Below are positions 1-46,629 of a stretch of 64,000 bases of DNA, one piece after another (position 1 is the first letter of the stretch; each line of letters starts with the position of its first letter). Under the pieces are notes generated by a model, which saw nothing but the letters and a program-made list of their open reading frames with translations, did no database searches and was not told the origin of the DNA. Source of the DNA: Aquila chrysaetos chrysaetos (lineage: Eukaryota > Chordata > Aves > Accipitriformes > Accipitridae); assembly GCF_900496995.4 (NCBI RefSeq), contig NC_044011.1, positions 21,484,041-21,548,040 on the forward strand, read 5' to 3'. The position numbers and the translations under genes were made by a program.

Positions 1-3000
1 TCCCGTCCTCTTTTAGTATCTTACCTTCTGTGTCTTTTCATACAGAATTTAATGGTCTATTTATATCATCATTATGTATTTTTGAAGGGCCCTGAGCATC
101 CTCTGTAAGCACGTGGGATGGAGATTACGTGGAAATAAAGCAAGCTATTAGGTTTGCTACTCATCAAAATTACTTTCACAGGTGATCATTAAAACTGGTT
201 GGTTAAGTGCATAATGGATCACACATGAGTTTAAATGCATTCAGTACCTATTTTGTACTAGAAAATCCAAACCACTACTGTGGCCTTTTGCTTGGTCAAC
301 AGTTGCCAGGGTGAACCGCACACGATGCCTACCTTCACACGAGAGTAAAAGCGATGGGAGTTTGTAAATTAAAACTTTTTATTTTCAATGTGCAATAACA
401 CCAATAATTTTTTAATTTACTTTTGAAAAAAACCACACATTGATTTAATTATTATTTCCAGTAAAGACAAAATAAAACAAACCCTGGACCAGAAGTTCTT
501 ATAAAGATCTAGGTTCAAACTATGATTATCAGAAACAGATGTTCCAAACATTGGTTAAGAAGCTATTTCTTCATTGAGGAGAGAAGAGATAAAAGACTTG
601 AGGGGCATTATTTTTCAGATTGCAAAGATATGTCACAAAGAACTGATCTAAAAAACAGGGAGCTGTCTCAACATCTGTTTCATTGCTCTGACACGGGCAA
701 CAGGAAGATGACTTGGTAGTCATGCTACACATTTCTAAATGCAAGTCTTCTGAGCGTGCATTTCATCAGTAAGACATAAAGGAAATTGAGATGCAGGCTG
801 CAGGTAAGAGAGAAATCCTTGGCATCTCCACAGAATTTGTAGCAATTCCTCTGTACTCTACAGATCAGGGTAAAGACACCTCCCTAGTCTTTCAAGAACT
901 GTTTTTAATTGGTAAAGTCAATCATAAGTTCTGTAGAAGATACACTGGAACTGCAAAAGGCCTTTCTGTGCTGATACTAGCTTTGGTGACCCCAAATGCA
1001 GTCAATTTACATGCAGTGTAACTGTGTTTTCTAATGACCCTATCCAATCTTCAAACTCATCCTTCAACTCAGAATTAAAGTAAGTTCCTTCCTTTTGGGA
1101 TATCATCACAGATAATCGTAAGCCAAACAATGTTTTTGGTAACAGCTGCAAAATCCTGTTGTCTTCCATTGAGTTTCACTAGTGCAATTCACTGGGACTT
1201 CTCAAACAGATTTATTGACCATGCAGAAAAGAAACAAAATCCACTACACTGACTAAAAGAGAAGGCTTACAGAAGTAGAAAATATTTGTAAGCCACCTAA
1301 TCAAATACAATGCACAAGCAACACATTTATTAAGAAACTGCTGCCTCCCACTTCTTCCCAGTACTTCAGAATCAAAATTAAAGTACATTGTACTCTCAGT
1401 ATGCTGACATCGCAGCTTTTACAGAATTGCAATGCCTGACAACAACCTTTCCAAACACCTTAGGATGAGACTTCTGCTGATAATGGCAAAGGGTGACCAT
1501 TATTCATGAATGGCTAGCTTTGACTTATGCAGTGAAAGTTTAACTTTAACAGTTTGGGAAAGACACATAATAAGCACCAGTAAGAAAAGTCACCTCCCTT
1601 TTGCCCCTCCAACTCTGTAAAAGAGTTCAAATTGGTTTAACATTTGCAGCTGGTTAAATCTGATCTTTCCATGCAAAAATCCACTCTGAAATGAAGTAAA
1701 AGAACAGATGCTGTAGGATCTTTTTATCTCAAAGGATCACTAACTACATAACTTTAGTAGCATCCTGGAGAAAGACCATAAGGAGAGATTAAAAAGAAGT
1801 ACAGATAGTGATATAACTATAGCAGTGTGATAGCCACAACAGCTGGGTGGAAGCTATCAGTTCCTTGGCAATTAAGTGTAAAAGATAACAGCAAGTGATC
1901 AAAAGAAAAAGTCTCTGCTTTTCTGTACATTTCCACAAGATGTAACTCCACTTTTACATGAAACAGTCATTTCTGGGCCTGTTGAGGGCGTACAATTAAT
2001 TTAAATGAACAGCAAAATACATAGCACAACAGCCTCAATAAAGACATCTTCGGCGTTTATATTTGGCTCTACTGGTTAAGCCAACTTCAGCACCCACTAT
2101 CCTGTCCATTCTCCTGCTTGCTGAGATGGCATAGCTAATGCAACACATAGAAAACAGGTAGCAGAACAAGCCTGTACACCAAAACTTTACAGATGATAAA
2201 AAATTTCTCCATAAAGCTGGAAGAATTTAGAACTAGATTTCAGTTACTTTCAGGGGATGAAGCTCAAGTGTATACAGTTTGGCTATAACCTCCCTCCAAC
2301 TAGTAAGAAATTACAGCTTTTAAAATTTTAGTGATACTGATGCCATAAGAAAAGTCATGATACCATCAGTACAGCAACATTTCACGGGATCAATGGACCG
2401 ATGCTACAAAGCACACATTTCTGCTCAGTTCTAACTGCCTCTGGCCAGATGGAAGGATGGAGCAGACTGTGGTATGGCACAACATGCTGGTGATACCCCG
2501 CAGCTTAGGGAGAAGAAAATGGACGTTCAGGTAAGCTGGATCACAAGAACAGTGTAACACAGAGCACAAGACTAGTTTTACGGTTACTGCACTAGTATTA
2601 TCACTGTCCCCTCATTATCTGGTATGATATGTGTGTACTGCCGTATCACCCATCACCATTTCCAAATGCAATACAGAAGAATTGTGGCCAGGCCCTTTCT
2701 TGCACTGATACATCCCAGAGCTCCAGGTGCTTCAAAGAAGTAAGAGAAACCAGTTTTATGTGAACTGATCTACTCTGGGGGGAATATTTACACAAGGAGG
2801 TGCAGCCACACAGAAGACTAGAGAAAACAAGTTTGCCTCCCAAGCCATGTTGACACAAACAGCTATTTAGACAGCTAGCTGCCCATTTGTATTATAATTA
2901 CCATCCAAACACACACAAGCACAGTAAAAGAAAATCGTTAAGTGATCGCTATTTGTGTTGTACATAAGTTATTCTAAAACCTAGACTTCAGATAACAGAT

Positions 3001-6000
3001 GACCTTTACAGGTCCCTTTCAACCCAAACTATTCTATGATTTTGGACTAGAGAACTGACATTTGGTTTATTCTCATTTGCTGCAGAACAATTTTAATTTC
3101 CAAAGGGAGCACCTCAGTATTGTATATCATTGAAGTCCTGTTCTGATTTGGCATGTCACGGATCTATAATGTGCTCTTCATATATCAAGTGTTCTAAGCC
3201 GCTACACCACTTGCTATCACTTCCGTTGAAAATCACGTATCCTTGCCATTTAGGAATGTCATTGTTCATTGTACAGAGAAATGGAAAGATTCCTCTCCTG
3301 TTCCCATTAAACACGTAATCCTGTTCTCAGCAGCAAGATAGAAAGCCTGGCTCAATGGAAAGCATTAATTTGTACCTTCCATTGGCTGCTTTACAGAGTT
3401 CAGAACAGACATGAGATGTAGGCTGAGAAAGGTTTCCACACAAAACTCAGAGCTTCAGTTTTTCTTACATTTGTCTTAAGCAAAACACAGCTTTAGAACT
3501 ACAACAGAAAGGGTTGGGTATTTTTTGTCCATGATTTAAAGAAATCTATGGTACATCTGTATTTTCTATTCTTTATATACTTATTGAAATCATTTCAGAA
3601 TGAAGACAAAAAAAGGTGAATGTTCACAGTATCTGTACTTTCTATCTGTGTCATTGATGGATTGCCTATAAGACAGTTAAAATTAATTCATGACTGCCAT
3701 GTCACACTCAACCTACAACAGAAGAAAAAGGCTGCTTTTAAATAAATCTGCACAAATAATACCAAAATGAGTTAGGTTCATACTTACACGCTGTAGGTAA
3801 GCACAGCAAAATCTCAGTAAGAGGTAGGCTTAAAGGAGTATTATAATTTAAGTCATCAGAACATTCACAGATCACATGCAGGGAAAGTAAGTACCAGGAG
3901 AGAAATAAGAAATCCGATGAGCTATAGACTACAATTCCAATATATGGTCTAGCATTATCAGGCCCCAGTGAGGAATAGTATATAGCTGATTACCATTTTC
4001 ATATTCTCTGTATACATCCTGTGCCTATCTAGTGTATATAGAAAGGAGCAAGCTTTAATTGTTTTTCTTTTCCCCAAACATTGGAAAGAACTATCGTGTC
4101 TGGTTTAAAAAACTGCATACTCTTAATACTGCTGACAAGGTAAATGGATTTGTTCAGTTCTTAATACTGTACACCATTACAAATTTAAAGGATTTTTGGT
4201 GCTTAGGGTCTTGTCGCTGTTCTTGTGCATGATAAAGCTACTTTGGCTGAAAGGTGGAGTTGGGAGTATTTTCTCCTAGACACCCTGCGTTGCAAGCTCT
4301 CACATCACTTACAGTTTAACAGAGAAATACCCTGAATATCATGAGTACCATTTCTGTTAATGCTTTGCACTGTAAAATGCACATTTTTCTATGCACCTGA
4401 AAGTTTGTTTGTTAGTTGTTTGAAATTGTTATGAACCTGACACCAACATTATGGTGGAAAAAAACCCAAACCAAACAACAGTTGATTTTATTAAAATGCA
4501 AAGCTTTCAATAAAGGCTTACTTTACGCAGAGGCAGATATGCCAAAATAGGTATCAGAATCTTAATTAAGGACAAAGGAGTTCTCTGTTTCATCTAGCTA
4601 ATACTTACCTTCACAACCTGGGACCCATTCTTATGACCAGATCTCTCCCCCATGTGTTGCCTCCCCTTAGCAAGGATACTGTACAAGAACCAGCTTGCCT
4701 GCATGTACCTACTCTTGCCTGTGGATTCTGTTCAAAGCTCAATCAGTTCCACAGCAATGTCTTATAATTCCTAGATCAGATACTTAATCACAGTTTCTAT
4801 TTTGAACCCTTTTTCAAAAGTACAGACTATTTTTTTCTTGAAATGTAAAAGATACTTCAAAAATACTGAAGTTCATTGGGCATAGCCAAAGAAAATATAG
4901 TCTGTCTAGACAACAAAAATATCATTAAGAATGAAAGCAAAGGTTAATAACCAGAATGGTACTTAATTTGACTATAAATGAATAAAATAACCTGCATGCA
5001 TGGAGGAGAGAAGGAGTTCAAATCTCAGGTCGTAACTCCTCCAAGCATACAGTGAAAATCACAAGTCATACAAATGCATGAACAATGAGTGGGGCTCATT
5101 ATCAGGTCTTGATAGAGAGCAGACATGAAGGCAACCTACATATTGGGAACAGCAGCATAAAATTTAAGCAAATAATCTTCACTAGATCAACGTAGAAGCC
5201 AGGGAAAGGCTGCAACACTCATACTGGAAGCAACTATTCAGTAAGTGTTCATTCTTTATTTTGTAGTTACAGTTTAATTCTATCACAGGTTTTTAAATTT
5301 CTTTTAAAAACAGAATGTTTACATTGCTGTGATATCCAACCCTCACAACACATTAAATCAACTCAACAGAAAAAACAGAGGAACAATAAAGGTGTGGCAG
5401 ATGCCAAACTTCTGTCTGGAAGGCACACTGGCATGCAGTCTATATGGATATGTACCCCAGATTTACAGTGTTTGTGCATTAACTCCAACAAAGGACTTGT
5501 ATAATTTCTGCATGGAAAAAAATACCTGGATGCATGAATGCCCTAATGTAGATGGGGATGCACACCATCATTTTCCTTTTTCCAACATACAAGTGCATGT
5601 GCAGCTGTTTTCTTTCAATGCATTACCTATCATCAATGAACATTAACTTGACCTTGTGCCAAGAAGGCTATTCCATACATTGCAGTTACAAAAGAAGGAA
5701 TATCCACATAGCAGCAACTGCAAGTTTGACAGATAAATCCTACAAAAAGAAGTCATATCTAGCCAGACAGTCAGAAATACCATCCACTGAGATCCATTCT
5801 GTAACATGCAGAGCTCTCTGCAACCAGCTTGTAATCAAGATGTAATCACACCTTCAATACAAAACAAAGAAAAATCTTCCCCCCTCATTCAGATCCATGG
5901 AAAACCCACACCAACTTCATGGAAAGCTGAACTGGACTCAGAGCATGCAGTGATGTAACACTGTAAGGCTCTAACGTACTATGCTACGCTTGCTGCTTCC

Positions 6001-7194
6001 TCTGGACCAAATTCAGCCAGAATTGTACCTATGCACTCACTTGGGATGAAGTCTTAATTCCCAGCGACTGGCCTTTAAGTTATTCTTGCCCTGCCCCAAT
6101 GAAAAATAACCTGAAACTTGAGAATTTTTTTTCAGCCTTACAAATTCCCTTATGTGGTTCACAGCACAGCCTCATGAACAGTTCCTGCAGCACCTGTGAG
6201 GCAACAGAATTAAGGTAACAAGCAACCAGGCAGGAAACTCTTCAAGCTAGCATTTGGCTAGAATGGTTCCACATACATTAAGCAAAGTATTTTGCCAAAC
6301 TTACACCTTCCTCCTGTGTCTTTTTATCAGTAGCAGAAATTATGATGGTTTCATTTGCTTTGTCCATTCAGAATTTCTTTGCAGATGTTACAAGTCATTT
6401 TTATCTGGGGTGAAAAAATTAATTTCACTGTGAATTAGAATGGAATCTAGATGCAAATGATATCTGTGGCACATTAAATAGTGCATTAGTTACAGTTAAC
6501 TCAGTGAGAGTAATTTCTGTGTGAAAACTATAGGCTTTCTTGTTTTAAAGCAAATAATTAACTTTAGTTTTTCTGCCTTTCTTGCCTGAAAAACCCGTTC
6601 ATACTACAAACAATCCTCTGTTTACAGAATAGAAACAATTGTAGCAACAGAAGCAGAGGAGAATCCTACCACAACCCATACACAAATAAGCGCCCCTGAT
6701 AAAATGGGTTCCACTCATTCATGTCAATAGCTGAGGGTTTTAGAATTCTAACTACATATCAAGCCTCTTCTAGTACTCCAAATACTATGACAAACTAGGT
6801 CTAGGTATCATGCGTGACACTACCAATGTTTAACTTTACATTCTAAGCAGATGGAAGGAAGCGCTGTATCTCAGCTTGGCATTCTAGGCCCTTCTCTATT
6901 ACTCTTCCTTCTGAAACAGAACTACCTCATCTTCCCTGAGCTCACTGTAGCTTTCAGCTATCTGATTTTGCAATTCTGTCTGTCCTGCCCATCTCTCCTG
7001 CCCAACACAAGTAACAGCTTTATAAATAAAAATGGACCTGAAGTGATGTTTATTTAATAAGCATTAAGCCAGACTCACTTCCAGAAGCCTTCTGCAATCT
7101 GGTGGCTCTCATTCAGCATCCGAGTCCTGCAGTCCAGCCATGACCACACTGGCTATAATAAGCAAGTGAAAAGTAAATTCATCCCAGCTCTTAC
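1..7194 (-). other. PEX7: PEX7 intron 9 (partial)
   Basis: AT-rich intronic DNA left of exon 9. I searched the minus strand for the expected last exon, a VADCSWDE-like block and a DETIKI-like block, and saw neither. It holds one short CR1 3' tail near 2985-3045. The small open frames show no family resemblance. Confidence 0.7.
2985..3045 (+). mobile_element. CR1 LINE 3' tail fragment
   Basis: The stretch GATGACCTTTACAGGTCCC, followed by TTTCAACCCAAACTATTCT and ATGATTTT, is the characteristic end of avian CR1 elements, which finish in ATTCTATG-type repeats. Only the last 60 or so bases are recognisable; the rest is truncated or decayed. It is on the plus strand, antisense to PEX7. Confidence 0.75.
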
Positions 7195-40559
<33,365 letters not shown>

Positions 40560-41370
40560 GGCCCCCGCCGGGGCCTCGGCCGAGGCGCGGAGGAGCCGCC
40601 GCGCCCCCGCCTCGCGCACGGCCCCGCCGGAAGCGCCCCGCCCGCCGGGCGGTGCCGAAGCTCCGCCGCCACAGCCATCTTTGGCGATGGCAGAGGGCAG
40701 GCCGGGACGCTGTCAGCCTGGCTGGCCGCCCCGGCCCCGGCCCCCTGGGCTGTATCGGTGGGCCCGGCTGGAGAGAGTACCACCGCCGCCTCCGAGGGGC
40801 CCCTGGGCTCCAGCGGAACTGCTGCCGGCCGTGGGTGGCCGTCCCGCTCTGCCTCGCTGCGCCAGCCGCCCTCAGCGGCTGCCGGGTCCCGCTCTGACCA
40901 AGTCCGCAGAGGTGGTAGCTGCAGCCGTAGGCCTCTGGGGCTTACCCCTCCGGTGCGGCCTTGCCCTCTGACCTGTTCAGAGGAAAGCTGTAGGCTTAGG
41001 AGGGCCTACTGAGAAATTTATCACTTCATACTCGATAGGCTTTCACACATACCCCAGTGTAATTCGTAATTAAAGGCCAGAGGCCCGGACCAGCCTTCCA
41101 ACCACTCGCTGCCTGTCTCTCATGGTAAACAATTCTGCAAAATCACCTTCCAGTAAGAAGGAGATCAATTCCAAACTTGAAAGACAATCAGTTCTTTTAT
41201 ATGCTATGTCAGACATCCATCAGCTCATTGTGCCTGCATCAGCTTGCATACATGAGATGTTTCAATCTAAGTATGTATGTTCCTGTTAAAAATCCCTTCT
41301 AAGCTACTTCATTCTCTAATTTCTGGAATAGATCTGCATATTTTATCACCTTGTGATGCAATTATGCTTT

Positions 41371-41466
41371 ACGGAAATGCTTTTATGAACAAACTCAAGT
41401 TTTCTTACACTCGTGACAACGGAAATGCTTTTATGAACAAACTCAAGTTTTCTTACACCCATGACA
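41371..41466. repeat. 48-bp tandem duplication
   Basis: Copy 1 is 41371-41418 and copy 2 is 41419-41466. Both begin ACGGAAATGCTTTTATGAAC. They differ at two bases near the end (TCGT against CCAT). Confidence 0.92.
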
Positions 41467-41581
41467 ACTTCTGTTTAGTCAGTGGGAATTTTGCCTTTGA
41501 AAGGAAAGGGCGAGGGGAGGTTCAGGCTTAGGAAATAAATATTTTGGCAGGGCAGGAGCTGCAGCTTTTGTTACATTCTAT

Positions 41582-41610
41582 CCTGTGTGTGATATACACA
41601 CACACACAGG
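41582..41610. repeat. 10-bp perfect inverted repeat with CA run
   Basis: CCTGTGTGTG at 41582-41591 and CACACACAGG at 41601-41610 are exact complements around a nine-base spacer. It could form a hairpin or a short Z-DNA segment. Confidence 0.75.
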
Positions 41611-42991
41611 TAAAATACAGACGCAGAGATTATTCCAATTGGACACAGACTACTCCAATTAGTTGTAATGACTCATCTATTTGTGTAGAGGTAAAAATGC
41701 AAAAGTATTACCTTACACATTAGGAAGGTACAGCAAAGGTGAATTAGATTATTTAATCAAGGTTACATCACAGAGCTTGGAGGGTAGTTACGTACTCCTG
41801 CTACTCAGCCTTATACTTAAAACTAAACCTTGACTACAAAATCTATTGTAAAGCCACACAAATGTCTAATTGCTTAAACTAGCAGTCAAACACAGATCAC
41901 TGAATTCAGCAGTTTTACTAATTCTTTGATGTCGTGGTAAAAATGAAGACAAATATGGTTATCAAACAGCCACCAGAATTTTAGAATAAAATCAATTCAA
42001 ATTCAGTGGAAGTGAAACTCAATTTAGTGTATCCTTTGGATTATGACAGCAGCTCCCGAAGCCTCACAACTGGCAATTCATAGGTTTAATTTATTGACAG
42101 ACAGATCAGATTTTTTAACCCTGGGGCAAAGGAATACCTTACTGTATTGGCTGCTCCAGGTCAAATTCCACCAATTTCAGCCTCTAGAATCTTCTTAAAT
42201 CAATGTATCTTTTCAAAATGCAAGTTACAAGACAATTCTGAGCAAGTTTTTTTAAGGTAATTGCCCTTTGTGACTGGGATGTCCATAGCGACATTTGAAA
42301 AGATACATAGCCACTGCAGTGGTGCAGTAAGTAAATTTGGACACGGCCATTTGTGAGGTGGTGTTTGAGAGTCAAGTGCTTGACAGTGTAAAGTCCAGTT
42401 ACTCTATGGACAATTTATCACTGATATATCTGAGTAGGGGAAAGGTTTCATCAAGTGCATTTTCAAATCTAGTTGATCTTTTCTAATGAGTGAAATTCCA
42501 CAAAGAGGTTATGCAAACAGGAAGCAGTTCTTATCAGTGGCTCAGTTTTGTTTTAAAGACAGATTAAAAGAATTTTTGTAGGCATAAAGACCAAGTAGTG
42601 GATAAAAGGTTACAAGGAAGTCCTGAAAGAAGCCCTAGTTCCCAAAACAATTTTTTTCACAGGCAAGCTTGTGAATTCAGGTTTTGAAGATCCTTAGAAG
42701 TAGGAAGCAAAATAATACGTAAAAAAATAAATAAAATAAAAAATAAAAGTGAAAGTATTTGCATAGAAAGATTCTAAGGTAGAGAGAATAACAACTAAAG
42801 GAAAGCTATTTTACAAGCAGAGAGAAGGGCCCGACAAACAAAGCTGCTAAACATGACTGTATTTCCTCCTCAGTCTCTGGGCAGCTGAGTAAATTGAAGA
42901 AACATGAAGGACCACCAATTACAGTAACATTTTATATGCAGCTATTGAAACCGAACAGTCCAACACAGCAAACAGTCGTATCCTGCCTGCA

Positions 42992-43005
42992 GCGGTAGAT
43001 GGCAG
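42992..43005 (+). promoter_or_regulatory. Weak CTCF-like motif
   Basis: GCGGTAGATGGCAG matches the CTCF core consensus at 12 of 14 positions by eye, in the forward direction. A match of this quality can occur by chance. Confidence 0.2.
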
Positions 43006-44557
43006 CCATGTTCCACGTCAAAACCTAGAGTCTTCAGCTACACTGAGATTATTTTTTTCCTAACCCAACATCACTTCAATGAATCAAAAAAATTGAAGTT
43101 GCTTAGTATGTAACTTTTAGGCTATATTTATGCTGCAGTCACTTCTCTCAGTTCAGCTTACAATTATTTAAATACTTTAAATCCAGGTACTTAAAGAAGT
43201 TATAGAAAGAGCTTTTCTACCAGAGAAAGTAGATTGTAAGCCATTCCCTCATGTGTGAGGACAGGTAGCTTAAAACACTGAAAATACTCAGAGACTACAG
43301 TAAAGTTTTTTCTGTCTTTTAGTTATTGAACCATTCATTAAGTTTCATGCCATCAAGACTTTCTTCTACAACAGTGAATGCTTATTGACTAATAGGAACT
43401 TAGAGACGTTCCCAGCTGAAATTCCCATACAGTCATAAAGCTGTATGAGTTGAAGCTTTAAGAAAAGCATTTAGTATCCCAAGGTTTGTGATAAGATTTC
43501 AAAACTGGCAACAGTGAAAGTAAACAAATTAACCAAGGAGGGGTGTGCAGGAATGAGTGTAAAGGGAACAGGCTCCCCTCATATGGGGAAGTGAGGGTTG
43601 TGGAAGTTGGAACGAAGAGGCAGTTAGCACAGACTTTTCTGGAAGTTTAAAAGAACAAAAGAAGAGGAGGGAAAGACACTTGAGCAGGGGAAGATTTAGA
43701 CAAGGAGATTTAGCAAGAAATGTGAGAGTTGTGGGGGAAAAGGGTATGAAGCAAAACAGTGCACATTCTTCACCATGCTCACAAGACAAGGGCTCCAGGG
43801 ACAGTCCTGACTGATGAAATATCCATCCACAAAGATGTATCCATGTTGCTCTATCAGTTTTTGCTGACTGCCATTTATATGCACCATGCCATAATTTGGT
43901 AAGTGGTTCCTCATGTTAATACTGTTCCATGATCAGCTGCATCCCTACACAATGGCCACCAGTCTATTTACTTGCCCCTTTGTACCTAAATATTGCTTTA
44001 AATGTTCAATGTAATCATAGATTTACCTCTTCTTAAAGACTGGCAGCTGACTGCCTTGTAACAAAACATTGCCCTCTCTCTATTGAGCATAAAGGCTACT
44101 TCTGATTGTCTGCAGTGATATACTTAGTCTAACTTTTTAGGATAGTTTTTAGAAACAAGTTTTTTATTTCAGTTAAATAATTTCTACTGCATGTGAGAGT
44201 TCTGGTCTAAAGCTTACAGAAATTGCATTAGTTTATGTACTTTAAATATCTTGTTCAGATTTTTGTATCTGCAAATTTCTTTGCTTTTTTTTTTTAAAAC
44301 CCATAATTGAAGCAAACTGGACTTTACTCCTGCAAACTTCTTTGTCCTGCTTATCAATGAAGAGTTTACAGTGTATCTCCAATCTCTCATTCCTATATAT
44401 TATCCTGTAGTTACATAAGAGGGCCTTAAAATATGGATGAAATTTAGCATTCATTTTAAACCCAGTATCTGTAGCAATGTATTTTAGTCCATTCTATCAA
44501 TTCCATCAGCACTGCCATAAACAAAATTCAACATGCAGATTAGTCTAGAATCATTTT

Positions 44558-44571
44558 TCTCCCTCTACTGG
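44558..44571 (-). promoter_or_regulatory. Weak CTCF-like motif, opposite orientation
   Basis: TCTCCCTCTACTGG matches the reverse CTCF core at 12 of 14 positions by eye, pointing toward the motif at 42992. Chance is a real alternative. Confidence 0.2.
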
Positions 44572-46602
44572 ACACTGATGGCCATAAAACATGAAAAATA
44601 TAATTTGGACAGAGTTATGTTAAATGCACGTATGTTTTAAATTTCATCTCTACAAATCAGAATACATTGGAACTCCCTTTTTTGGTCTTGGATCTTGTTT
44701 ACACTAGTTTGAGTAGCTAAATCAAGCCTGTGGCATCTGTCATATGCTGTTTCTCACTCATCAAAAATTGCATTTATATTTGCAACTAATAAAGTTGGCA
44801 AATTCTTGGATGTTAAAGTTATAATTATGGTTAAACCTAGAGGCCAGTGATGTATAGCTGTAAAAACATATAATGAAGAGAGGGTCGTTATTTCAACAAA
44901 TTTACAGCTAACCACTTATTACAAATTTTGTTGTCAGAAAAAACAGAGCTGGAACAGGGCAATACTGAATCGTGATTATATGCAAACCATCTGGTGCTAA
45001 AGATGTTAATCTTACAGCACTTGAGAAACAAGTAAACAAGGTAAGCCTACTTCTGATAACAAATGGGGTGTTATTTTGGTTTTAAAAGAATCCTTTGAAT
45101 TATTATCTCCTAATCAAATATTAAAAGTCAAGAGTTCCTAAATGTCTGATTTCTCACTTCAGAGTTAACGGATTAAAAGATATGTTTTCACTTTATAAAA
45201 ACGTGGGCGATTTGTGGTTTTTATTCCAGATTCAAGAGCATTTTCATTATTTTTTTTCCTGTTTAGGGCCCAACCTCACTCCCAGCCAAAACAATAGAAA
45301 AACTAGCTTGAATTTGGAATAGATGTGGTGCTAATAAAGAAGCAAGCCTCACAAGTCAGTAATGGTTAAGTGGAATAGCATGCTTCTTCCGTCTCCTTTC
45401 AGTCCATGACTTCCTTCTGCATTTGACAAACACGGGCTGTTCTCGAGAACAACAGAGACATATTGTTCTTGCTTCCTGTAAGGTGATGTAACTGCAATGC
45501 TGAATGGATTAGCACTGATTCTACATTTTCTGGAAAATGACATTATTTAGAAAAATACTGATTGCCATTCAGACTGTAGCAAGAAATAATAACCTGCTGT
45601 ATCTGGCAGATTAGCAAATATTAACTTTTCCCTGTAAATTAGTCTTTAGTTTGCTCGTCATCTTCCCACCCCATTTACCTATTTCTTATCAGCAGAAGCA
45701 AATGCCAGGCATATCTCATCAAAAAAGGGGACTGCTCAATGCAAAAGCAAACAGAGGTACTGAAGGTACTGCAGTGGCTGATTTTTCTAATTACTCCAGA
45801 ATTGATCTTCTGTCTACAGAAGCAATGGAAAACAATGACACAGGAGTAGGCTTCATGCCAACAAATTGATTAATCTTAACAAGATCAATTTTAACAGGAT
45901 GGCTCTATCGATATGACATATAAACATAACTATAAATACATAGAGTACTATTTTTCCTTCTTATGTACCTATTTAATAGAAAAACCTAATAATAATAATA
46001 AAAGAATAAACCATCCAATTTCACAGTATTTCTGTTCAAAAACAGACTGCAGAAGTCTCGATGTCATTTCCTTTTCAAATCCATTTTGAATTCCTCAGAG
46101 ATTCACTCTTGGCCTGCAAATAATCTGAAAGTTTGGGGTGTTCTCTCTGCATATTATATATTATTTCAAATGTCAAAGGATCTTTTCCTCGACTGGGTGG
46201 CCCTACCATGCAAAGTCAGCGCAGCTTTTGGCTATATGCTAGTTATTCCAACTGGTTTCATTCTCCATGAAGAAATATTTTTGCTAATTGCCAAGCGTTC
46301 GAGTGTTCTCCCAGGTGAGTCTAAGAAACCGACACATGTAATAAACGCAGGGGGGTGGTTTTCCAGTTTGACAAGCACGAGGCTGATGCTGCTGAACTTG
46401 AAGCCGTTTGGGAACACAGAGAGAAGGAGGTTTAGGTGGGAATAATAGCGGCAGACAAGGGCTAATCGTTACCAAATCCTGTGGCGGGAGGGCCATCTCC
46501 TCACAGGGCAGCCCCTGCCAGGCTGAAGAGCCCCGTAGGGACGCGACGTGGCTCACCGGCCCCTGAGCTCCCACTCGGGACGCGGGTCGACCTGAACGCT
46601 AA

Positions 46603-46629
46603 GGCGGGAAGAGGCGGGAAGGGGCGGGG
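46603..46629 (+). promoter_or_regulatory. Tandem E2F-like sites plus GC box upstream of MAP3K5
   Basis: GGCGGGAA occurs at 46603-46610 and again at 46613-46620, followed by GGGGCGGGG at 46621-46629. GGCGGGAA is a recognised E2F core and GGGGCGGGG an Sp1/KLF box. They lie about 500 nt before the MAP3K5 ATG. Binding is inferred from motif match alone. Confidence 0.5.

Larger units (their letters stand above)
41000..46470. other. Intergenic interval between PEX7 and MAP3K5 promoters
   Basis: About 5.5 kb of AT-rich DNA without a recognised gene. It contains a 48-bp tandem duplication (41371-41466), a CA-based inverted repeat (41582-41610), an A-rich stretch near 42715-42750 and an AAT run near 45987-46001. 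Two weak CTCF-like motifs lie at 42992-43005 and 44558-44571. The short open frames here show no family resemblance. Confidence 0.75.

Noticed and set aside
4561..4620. GATGAAACAG on the minus strand as the missing last PEX7 exon
   Set aside because: It reads D-E-T, but neither the preceding CSW nor the following IKIYDP block is present, and there is no suitable acceptor in phase.
40560..40619. A 20-codon N-terminal extension of PEX7 starting at 40619
   Set aside because: The codon at 40619 is GTG, not ATG. The first ATG, at 40559, has a strong context and gives the expected N-terminal length.
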